DNA of 48,375 bases from a virus: IMG/VR virus record IMGVR_UViG_3300033984_000057, positions 1 through 48,375 of that record. One strand, 5' to 3'. The notes beneath the pieces are model-generated. The model had not been told where the DNA came from. It saw nothing but the letters and a program-made list of their open reading frames with translations, and did no database searches. Positions 43,769 through 48,375 of this stretch are shown one piece after another (position 1 is the first letter of the stretch; the number at the start of each line of letters is the position of its first letter). A program made the translations under genes and the position numbers.

Positions 43769-44782
43769 TTAATATATTCTTGTAAGTGTAAAATTTCTTG
43801 ATAATATAGAGTTGCCAACGTTAGACGTGTTCCATTCTACAGTAATATTAAGTGTGTTATTAATCGTTGTATCAAAGGTTGTGGTGTTAAGGGTGCTTAA
43901 CACATATCCTTCAAATTGAGTTCCGCCATTCCTAATATAAGAAAATAAACCACCTGAAGAAATAGAAGCTGTGCCAGGGCCGCCAAGTGTCCTAATTGTA
44001 AAGTATAAAGTTAGTATCCAGGATTTGTCTGTAGCTGCTGCTAAATCGATTATACCTGTATCAGCAAGCAAAGTGCCGGACAACGTTTTTATCCGAACAC
44101 GTATTTCAGAAGAACTTATACAAGAAATTACACCGTCTAAAGTCGCTTGAAATGAGTCTCCTATTTGAAATCCATTTGCAGGTACAGTTAGCGTACCCGC
44201 CCCAGAGCCTATTATTGTTGTTTCTACTGTTGTAGCAGTCACAGGACCTCCGTCAGCAGTTTGAGCAAACAAGCCAGGAAGCCCAGCTGGACCTTGTATT
44301 CCTTGAACACCTTGTACTCCCTGCTCTCCTTGAATCCCTTGGGAACCTGCTGGCCCTTGATCCCCTTGAGGTCCTTTTATATCACCAGCATCAAACCACG
44401 CTGTACCATTCCAACTCATTAAGGAACCATCAGACAAAAGAATCCATGAATCGCCAATAGCAGCTCCAGGGCTTCCACCAGCACCAGCTAAGAAAGCTGC
44501 GTAATCTGCATAACTTCCTAATATAGTTACAGAGTTACCGGCAGTTCCTTGAGGCCCTTGATCTCCTTGCGTTCCTTGTTCCCCTTGTGCTCCTTGTATG
44601 CCTTGCTCTCCTTGAACGCCTTGTGCGCCTTGTGGCCCTGGTGCGCCTGGTACACTAGCTAAAGTTATGATGTCTTCTACTGAAAACAGTTTGGTAGCGT
44701 TATTATCTTCTTCATATCTAACCCCAAGTAAATAGTCGTTAGTGTTTACTTGTGTAGCTGGGTAACTATATATTATTGCCAT
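43769..44782 (-). CDS. collagen-like tail fibre
   Basis: A 337-residue protein with the same MAIIYSYP start as its downstream partner. Two Gly-X-Y collagen-like blocks (residues about 46-82, then 137-170) rich in Gln, Glu and Pro are separated by a small beta domain (SWILLSDGSLMSWNGTAWFD). The C-terminal domain (about 171-337) is beta-rich and is probably the trimerising receptor tip. Collagen-like segments are common in flexible phage fibres. The stop of the 47-residue gene overlaps its ATG by one base. Two fibre genes with the same N-terminus suggest either paralogous fibres or a two-part fibre. Confidence 0.8.
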   Translation of the reverse strand: MAIIYSYPATQVNTNDYLLGVRYEEDNNATKLFSVEDIITLASVPGAPGPQGAQGVQGEQGIQGAQGEQGTQGDQGPQGTAGNSVTILGSYADYAAFLAGAGGSPGAAIGDSWILLSDGSLMSWNGTAWFDAGDIKGPQGDQGPAGSQGIQGEQGVQGVQGIQGPAGLPGLFAQTADGGPVTATTVETTIIGSGAGTLTVPANGFQIGDSFQATLDGVISCISSSEIRVRIKTLSGTLLADTGIIDLAAATDKSWILTLYFTIRTLGGPGTASISSGGLFSYIRNGGTQFEGYVLSTLNTTTFDTTINNTLNITVEWNTSNVGNSILSRNFTLTRIY

Positions 44783-44925
44783 TATTTTTTTGTTTTAGCT
44801 TTTATTTTTTTTGTCTCTGAAAGCATTGCTTTAGTAGGCTTCTTGCCACTACCTTTATTCTCTCTAATGTTATCCCATAGTCCTCTAGGCGACTTAGACC
44901 CATCTTTTCTTTTTAACAGTTCCAT
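44782..44925 (-). CDS. 47-residue conserved basic phage protein
   Basis: A short gene not longer than 47 codons, read from ATG at 44923-44925 to TAA at 44782-44784. The sequence has KSPRGLWDNIRENKGSGKKP and a Lys-rich tail, a pattern known from small conserved proteins of T4-like and other marine phages. It overlaps the DUF6321-like gene by 13 bases and the collagen-like fibre by one base (TAATG), which supports it as a real gene in the translation chain. It is highly basic, so it could bind DNA or RNA. The function is unknown. Confidence 0.75.
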   Translation of the reverse strand: MELLKRKDGSKSPRGLWDNIRENKGSGKKPTKAMLSETKKIKAKTKK

Positions 44926-45296
44926 TTGTCTAATGCTAGTTTTTTTCTTGTTGGTTCACCATTTGGTTTTTTCATAGGCCCTGGCATACCAGACATTCTA
45001 GCGCAGAAAGATTTTCTACGTTTAGCGTCTTTACTACCAGCTTTTAATTCCGATGGTTTTTTAGTTACAGCTGTTTGTAATTTACTACCAGGGTTAGCCG
45101 CTCTATAACTTGCAACACCTTTAGCATTCAATCCTCCTTTAGGATCTTTACCTTCCTTACGCGTCCAAGCCGCAGTCTTCTTTAATGGACTACAACCGCA
45201 ATTGTCATTGCAACCACATCCTCTGGCTTCACCAATAGTATATCCGTTATTTTTGCTTGTACCCAATCCTTGAGGGCCTATACCTTTCATTTTCAT
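44913..45296 (-). CDS. DUF6321-like small basic protein
   Basis: A 127-residue basic protein with a Cys-rich segment (ARGCGCNDNCGCS), AWTRKEGKDPKGGLNAKGV, then KRRKSFCARMSGMPGPMKKP and the end TRKKLALDKWNC. The core is a widespread phage family seen near structural genes in marine phages; I recall it as DUF6321. The Cys cluster could bind a metal. It may be a small internal or DNA-associated virion protein. It is followed by the 47-residue gene with a 13-base overlap. Confidence 0.75.
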   Translation of the reverse strand: MKMKGIGPQGLGTSKNNGYTIGEARGCGCNDNCGCSPLKKTAAWTRKEGKDPKGGLNAKGVASYRAANPGSKLQTAVTKKPSELKAGSKDAKRRKSFCARMSGMPGPMKKPNGEPTRKKLALDKWNC

Positions 45297-45302
45297 AATA
45301 TC

Positions 45303-46064
45303 TTATTTTGTACTGTATTTCTTTCCGCTTTCACTCTTAGTACCGTTCCCGTCATTACCCCTGTTCCTTTTAGCAGTCTCCCACTGTTGGTCTTCATGGT
45401 CCCAATCTTTACCTTTACCACTAGGATCCGCACGATGCTTTCTTTGAGCATGTGCTTTCTTAGCTCTTCTATCATCTGTTTTAGCAAATGCCAAATCTCT
45501 TACCGCTTTAGCCTTGGCTGCCTTAGGGGATAACTTTTGTTTTAATAATGGGGGTGCTTTACGCTTAAGCATGTCTTTCTTTGTTTTATCACCAATCCCA
45601 CTAGTGCCGTACTTTTCAATATTCGATACTACATTCTTCTTCTTAGAAATACTCCCAATAGCGTTATTAGTCATATCCATTGCCATTTCCTGTAATCCAT
45701 TTATAATACCATTCTCGCTATTAAACGAAGCAACCTCATGGGCTGCCCCTAAAACATTAGCTCCTATGCCTCCAGCAATATTGCCAAGGATTCCCCCACC
45801 TAACTTTTTAGATATAGCTTGGCGCGTATACATACTAGCAGCCGCGTGTCTAACCTTATCAGCCTTCATATCGTCTCCTTTATTCTTTGCCGTGTAATCA
45901 GATGCAATATCCTGCGCTTTGCTTTCTGGGTATCCTAAAGCCTTATCAATGCTTTCTTCAAATCCATATACCTTCTTGTATGTTTTATCAGAAGCCCGTT
46001 CGTAAAGTGTAGGTTTCTTTTTATCCTGATATAGAGGTGATTGACTTCGTAATTGAAATGCCAT
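45303..46064 (-). CDS. late-block protein with RSQSPLYQ N-terminal motif
   Basis: A 253-residue protein whose first residues (MAFQLRSQSPLYQDKK) are nearly identical to those of the next-upstream gene. Residues about 70-110 hold ADKVRHAAASMYTRQAIS and a Gly-rich hydrophobic segment (GGGILGNIAGGIGANVLGAA), and the C-terminal third is very basic and histidine-rich. It is a virion or internal protein candidate: the Gly-rich segment may interact with membranes, and the basic tail with DNA. No catalytic motif is visible. It lies two bases after the first gene of the block. Confidence 0.7.
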   Translation of the reverse strand: MAFQLRSQSPLYQDKKKPTLYERASDKTYKKVYGFEESIDKALGYPESKAQDIASDYTAKNKGDDMKADKVRHAAASMYTRQAISKKLGGGILGNIAGGIGANVLGAAHEVASFNSENGIINGLQEMAMDMTNNAIGSISKKKNVVSNIEKYGTSGIGDKTKKDMLKRKAPPLLKQKLSPKAAKAKAVRDLAFAKTDDRRAKKAHAQRKHRADPSGKGKDWDHEDQQWETAKRNRGNDGNGTKSESGKKYSTK

Positions 46065-46065
46065 T

Positions 46066-46614
46066 TTATTTTTTTTTACTTTTTAATTTAGAGCCTACAA
46101 TAGCTTTTTGATTTAACGGGGTAACAACTGCATCCCCAAATTTTGCAGCATTCGAAGCCTTACTTGCTGTATTAACTTTTGAAGTAACCTTATTAACCTT
46201 ATCGGCTACTTTAGCAACTCTTTCAACAGCACTAAGTGATTTAGCTATTCTAAACCCACCCTTTAATAACTTAGGTATCTTACCGATTACAGGTAATGCG
46301 CCCAGAGGCTCAGTGACATCGTCCCAATTAGTTTTATTATCACTCCACGCTTTCTTTACATCAGGGTAAGATGAAAAACCCGTAGGGTCCATTAACTGTG
46401 TCGCTGCTTTTTCAACTTTCCCTTGTCTATCCCAATCTTGGGATACTTTACTACCAATATCAATCTGCTTTTTATTTGCTTTAGCATTAGACACGGTTTT
46501 ATTAGATTCATTCAATGAACTCTGTATATTTTTTTTCTGACTACCAGGTTTGAATTGATCCATAGGATCTTTCTCTTGATATAAAGGTGATTGCGATCTT
46601 AGTTTAAATGCCAT
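46066..46614 (-). CDS. first gene of the late block, RSQSPLYQ N-terminal motif
   Basis: A 182-residue basic protein starting MAFKLRSQSPLYQEKDPM, almost the same leader as the following gene. A Lys/Gln/Asn-rich stretch leads to LMDPTGFSSYPDVKKAW and a region (EPLGALPVIGKIPKLLKGG) that resembles the pre-domain found before toxins or pore-forming segments in polymorphic-toxin and phage virion proteins. The C-terminal half is an amphipathic helical stretch (VERVAKVADKVNKVTSKVN). It is the most upstream gene of the minus-strand block, so its promoter should lie in the 46615-46860 gap. The function is unknown. Confidence 0.68.
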   Translation of the reverse strand: MAFKLRSQSPLYQEKDPMDQFKPGSQKKNIQSSLNESNKTVSNAKANKKQIDIGSKVSQDWDRQGKVEKAATQLMDPTGFSSYPDVKKAWSDNKTNWDDVTEPLGALPVIGKIPKLLKGGFRIAKSLSAVERVAKVADKVNKVTSKVNTASKASNAAKFGDAVVTPLNQKAIVGSKLKSKKK

Positions 46615-46919
46615 AATTCTTTTTGATTATAGTATATACAATTACGCATTGTAATCAATTCTCACAGTGTGACATTAGCCTACTATTTTTATATATAACT
46701 ACCTTACGTCACTCTTTTCGTTCATTTATTATAACCAACCGACGTATGTTTATTATAATAAGATACAAAAAAAAATATTATAAAAAATTTTTATCAGTGT
46801 TGAAAAAATGTTGTTACAAATATATATATAAGGGGTTACACCCTACGTTTCACATTGGAATTTGGAAAGGAAAACGATTTGGGTTTACCCCACCCCCCGG
46901 CCGTTTTTCGACTTTGTAC
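46615..46919. other. divergent intergenic region, left part
   Basis: No convincing gene. An A/T-rich stretch with short dyads upstream of the late block: ATTAC at 46641-46645 with GTAAT at 46651-46655, and TCACAGTGTGA at 46662-46672. The latter is an 11-base palindrome with one central base. Also an A-run and a T/A-rich tract near 46764-46793, and a 10-bp direct repeat AAACGATTTG at 46872-46881 and 46921-46930. It should hold the promoter(s) of the minus-strand block, but I cannot identify a consensus. Confidence 0.5.
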
Positions 46920-47260
46920 GAAACGATTTGCCTTTTTCTGTGCGCGTGTGATACGATCTGGTTATTCTATGTACGATATGCATGGCAGTGTGATACGTTG
47001 CGTATGGTGTGATTGTATGTGTGCTGTGGTGCGCGCGTGTGATGTGTACGATATGTTATACGATGCGTATGGTATGCTGGCTAGCAGTGTTACCTCATCG
47101 CGCTGCATCATGTCTGGTGTTGTGTGCCGTGCCGTGTGCTAGTGCTGGTCTCCTGTGCGTTGCCGTTACCGTGTGCCGATACGTGTATGTATGTATTACG
47201 ATACGATACGATACGGGTTACGTATGTATACGTATTACGATACGATACGTGGAGCGCAGC
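46920..47260. repeat. G+T-rich non-coding region with dispersed short repeats
   Basis: The base make-up changes abruptly. In 46981-47160, by hand count, G and T make up about 69 percent and A only about 13 percent of the plus strand, unlike the A/T-rich remainder. Short words recur: GTGTGATACG at 46946 and 46988, GTACGATATG at 46971 and 47046, GCGCGTGTGAT at 46942 and 47033, GCGTATGGT at 47000 and 47065. At the right an 18-bp direct repeat GTATTACGATACGATACG lies at 47193-47210 and 47232-47249, and a palindrome ACGTATGTATACGT at 47220-47233 is between them. The open frames here give Cys/Val/Arg-rich peptides unlike real proteins. Function unknown: an origin, packaging site or RNA are candidates. 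Confidence 0.6.
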
Positions 47261-47267
47261 GTAGCGT

Positions 47268-47331
47268 GTATAGCAACGCGTATAGCACTTCCCTACAGTC
47301 TTAGTACGGGGTGATTGTGATAATATATATG
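47268..47331 (+). promoter_or_regulatory. leader module copy A
   Basis: Two GTATAGCA words (47268-47275, 47280-47287) are followed six bases on by the conserved 38-bp block at 47294-47331: TACAGTCTTAGTACGGG, a variable stretch, then TGATAATATATATG. It lies 20 bases before the ATG of the first small plus-strand gene. See the findings for the comparison of three copies. It is most likely a promoter with an upstream operator. Confidence 0.65.
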
Positions 47332-47351
47332 TAACAAATAAATAATAAGAC

Positions 47352-47507
47352 ATGAACAGAGTAGAAGAATTAATAGTACAAAAGTATCCATATCAATTGG
47401 AAGAGATATTAACACAGATAGAGGTTATGAAACAAGACTACGATCAAGACATGTTCTTGGAAGAAGACATCATCGAATCAATACTAATAGAATTAAATAT
47501 AATATAA
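47352..47507 (+). CDS. 51-residue hypothetical protein (early)
   Basis: A short gene from ATG at 47352 to TAA at 47505-47507, too small for a routine length cut-off. The protein is helical and acidic (NRVEELIVQKYPYQLEEILT, then DYDQDMFLEEDIIESILIEL), likely a small soluble protein. It follows leader copy A by 20 bases and has the A-rich AATAATAAGAC stretch before the start. The next small gene begins one base after its stop. Small acidic early proteins often inhibit host factors, but that is a guess here. Confidence 0.62.
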   Translation: MNRVEELIVQKYPYQLEEILTQIEVMKQDYDQDMFLEEDIIESILIELNII

Positions 47508-47508
47508 C

Positions 47509-47670
47509 ATGAGAAAGTTCACACACAATGAGAAAGTAACAATTATTAAACGTGTAATTGTCGGTTATCAAATCGTACTCACAAGTATGTTCGTTGTTGG
47601 ATTTACGAGAGTAGTGATCGGACTAATCATGGGAGAGTTCTCGAATGTAACGTTCGGGATTTATTACTAA
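47509..47670 (+). CDS. 53-residue single-pass membrane protein (early)
   Basis: A gene from ATG at 47509 to TAA at 47668-47670, one base after the preceding stop. The protein has a basic N-terminus (RKFTHNEKVTIIKR) and a hydrophobic stretch from about residue 17 to 41 (VIVGYQIVLTSMFVVGF) and a short tail. Probably an inner-membrane protein with the N-terminus in the cytoplasm. It could be an early host-interacting protein. Its stop is followed by the hairpin and leader copy B. Confidence 0.6.
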   Translation: MRKFTHNEKVTIIKRVIVGYQIVLTSMFVVGFTRVVIGLIMGEFSNVTFGIYY

Positions 47671-47681
47671 TACAAACCGGA

Positions 47682-47695
47682 GGTGTGTAAACACC
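47682..47695 (+). terminator. short hairpin before leader copy B
   Basis: GGTGT (47682-47686) and ACACC (47691-47695) form a five-pair stem with a GTAA tetraloop, twelve bases after the stop of the membrane protein. It has no T-run, so it may be a weak terminator or an RNA processing or stabilising element. Confidence 0.45.
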
Positions 47696-47701
47696 GAAGG
47701 T

Positions 47702-47894
47702 GTATAGCATTTGCGTATAGCAACTATAGATATTATTTATAATAATTTATATTTTAATAAATTTTATTTATTATAGATATTATTTATAATAATTTATATT
47801 TCTATAAATTTTATTTATAATTATATTTTTATATTATATTATATTAATTAATTTCTTACAGTCTTAGCACGGGCAGTAAATGATAATATATATG
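47702..47894 (+). promoter_or_regulatory. leader module copy B
   Basis: GTATAGCA words at 47702-47709 and 47715-47722, then 134 bases of A/T-rich insert, then the conserved block at 47857-47894 with TACAGTCTTAGCACGGG and TGATAATATATATG. The ATG of the next gene is 38 bases after the block. The insert holds a 47-bp tandem repeat and separates two elements that are adjacent in the other copies. Confidence 0.65.
47725..47818 (+). repeat. A/T-rich 47-bp tandem repeat, two copies
   Basis: Units at 47725-47771 and 47772-47818 differ at only two positions. They begin TATAGATATTATTTATAATA. They contain almost only A and T, and lie between the two parts of leader copy B. Probably arose by slippage or duplication; a bending or unwinding element is possible. 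Confidence 0.85.
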
Positions 47895-47932
47895 AATCAA
47901 ATAAATAATAATAATTAAATAAATTAAATCAA

Positions 47933-48163
47933 ATGAAAGAATTTAAAAGCTTGCAAGAAACAGTAGAAGCATTAATAGCAGAAAGCAATTATGGATCAGA
48001 TGCTAATTTTAAAATAGCAGAAGATACAGAAGATTATATAGCTGATGAATCAGGTCTGTTAAGAGACTGGGATCATATAACAGAAAAATATACTGAAACC
48101 CAATCAGATTATTTATTCAGAATCTATGATTTCTTTGAATATAATATATTTGAAACTGAATAA
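47933..48163 (+). CDS. 76-residue acidic hypothetical protein (early)
   Basis: A 76-residue protein (KEFKSLQETVEALIAESNYG) that is strongly acidic (Asp/Glu about one in four) and has several aromatic residues at the C-terminus (YLFRIYDFFEYNIFETE). It follows leader copy B and ends before the hairpin of copy C. Small acidic proteins can mimic DNA or bind basic host proteins, but there is no direct evidence. The start has an A-rich stretch before it. Confidence 0.68.
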   Translation: MKEFKSLQETVEALIAESNYGSDANFKIAEDTEDYIADESGLLRDWDHITEKYTETQSDYLFRIYDFFEYNIFETE

Positions 48164-48179
48164 ATAAAATAAACCTAAA

Positions 48180-48192
48180 GGGGGAAACCCCC
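48180..48192 (+). terminator. GC hairpin before leader copy C
   Basis: GGGGG (48180-48184), AAA loop, CCCCC (48188-48192), 16 bases after the stop of the 76-residue gene. There is no T-run. It has the same place in the module as the hairpin before copy B. Confidence 0.5.
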
Positions 48193-48198
48193 AAGGGT

Positions 48199-48266
48199 GT
48201 ATAGCATTTGCGTATAGCAAAAAATCCTTACAGTCTAGGCACGAGGTCAAAATGATAATATATATG
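48199..48266 (+). promoter_or_regulatory. leader module copy C
   Basis: GTATAGCA at 48199-48206 and 48212-48219, then nine bases, then the conserved block at 48229-48266 with TACAGTCTAGGCACGAG and TGATAATATATATG. The ATG of the last partial gene lies 37 bases downstream. This copy is the compact form with no insert. Confidence 0.65.
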
Positions 48267-48303
48267 AATAAAGAAATTAATATAAATAAATAAATTAAAT
48301 AAA

Positions 48304-48375
48304 ATGACTTTAAAAATCAATCAAAATTTCAAATCAATTATTAATAATCAATTAATAAATTCTAACAAATTAAGT
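48304..48375 (+). CDS. start of a further early gene, truncated by the window end
   Basis: ATG at 48304 opens a frame that continues to the window edge (24 codons). The peptide begins MTLKINQNFKSIINNQLINS. It is Asn/Ile-rich, preceded by an A/T-rich stretch and leader copy C at the usual distance. The function cannot be judged. Confidence 0.5.
   Translation, partial: MTLKINQNFKSIINNQLINSNKLS

Noticed and set aside
47193-47249. CRISPR-like array from the ATACG and 18-bp repeats
   Set aside because: Only two copies of the longer unit, with no spacer regularity and no cas genes; a simple repeat.
46623-47314. Three overlapping plus-strand open frames (129, 95 and 101 codons) in the divergent gap
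   Set aside because: They are rich in Cys, Val and Arg, overlap one another in different frames, have no recognisable motif and follow the odd G+T-rich composition. They look like chance frames over a non-coding region.
46801-47351. tRNA or rRNA gene in the divergent gap
   Set aside because: No T-arm GTTCGA-type motif with flanking stems and no conserved ribosomal segment could be found by eye on either strand.
47329-48285. Possible leader peptides starting at the ATG inside TATATATG of each leader block
   Set aside because: In copy A the ATG is followed at once by TAA, and in B and C the frames are under ten codons; chance is the simpler reading, although the ATG is conserved as part of the block.

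Overview
The window looks like about 48 kb of an AT-rich, tailed double-stranded DNA phage that infects a member of the Bacteroidota, most likely a flavobacterium from water. The support is as follows. A complete head, neck and short-tail gene set lies on one strand. The terminase, portal, major capsid and ring/muzzle proteins look like those of marine Bacteroidota podoviruses related to the crAss-like phages (inference from remembered family features, no search was run). Starts are preceded by A-rich tracts and not by Shine-Dalgarno sequences, which is typical of Bacteroidota. There is no integrase, repressor, DNA polymerase or helicase in the window, and open frames run off both ends, so this is part of a larger genome. 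The standard genetic code reads every gene cleanly. I saw no tRNA, CRISPR array or insertion sequence.

Layout. (1) 1-3106, plus strand: the tail of a nucleotide-metabolism/replication operon (MazG-like protein, T7-endonuclease-I-like resolvase, class II ribonucleotide reductase, small proteins). It ends at a bidirectional terminator. (2) 3183-46614, minus strand, read right to left: one nearly gapless late block. It begins with two proteins sharing an N-terminal motif and small conserved phage proteins. Next come two tail fibres (one collagen-like, one with YadA-head-like repeats), a lysis cassette (holin candidates, DUF5675 protein, unimolecular spanin), a full GroEL and GroES pair, and a run of small virion-associated proteins including a zinc peptidase. 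A lectin-like receptor-binding protein follows, then a tandem GroES-like protein, terminase, portal, scaffold, major capsid protein and neck/ring proteins. Last are a split muzzle-like protein, ejection proteins and a 3162-residue multidomain protein. Many junctions are one-base TAATG or four-base ATGA overlaps. (3) 46615-47351: a 737-bp divergent gap without genes, containing a strikingly G+T-rich repeat region. (4) 47352-48375, plus strand: very small genes, probably early. Each transcription unit is preceded by the same leader module: a hairpin (in two of three copies), a direct repeat of GTATAGCA, and a 38-bp block with invariant spacing ending in TGATAATATATATG.

How it works together (inference): the plus-strand leaders drive early genes for host takeover and, further on, DNA and nucleotide metabolism. 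The minus-strand block is the late programme, making the capsid, folding it with a dedicated chaperonin, building the neck and ejection machine, and lysing the cell. The observations most worth following up are the repeated leader module and the G+T-rich region beside it, the complete phage chaperonin pair with its own palindromic upstream site, and the giant protein that combines zincin, HAD and possible acetyltransferase segments at the ejection-protein position.
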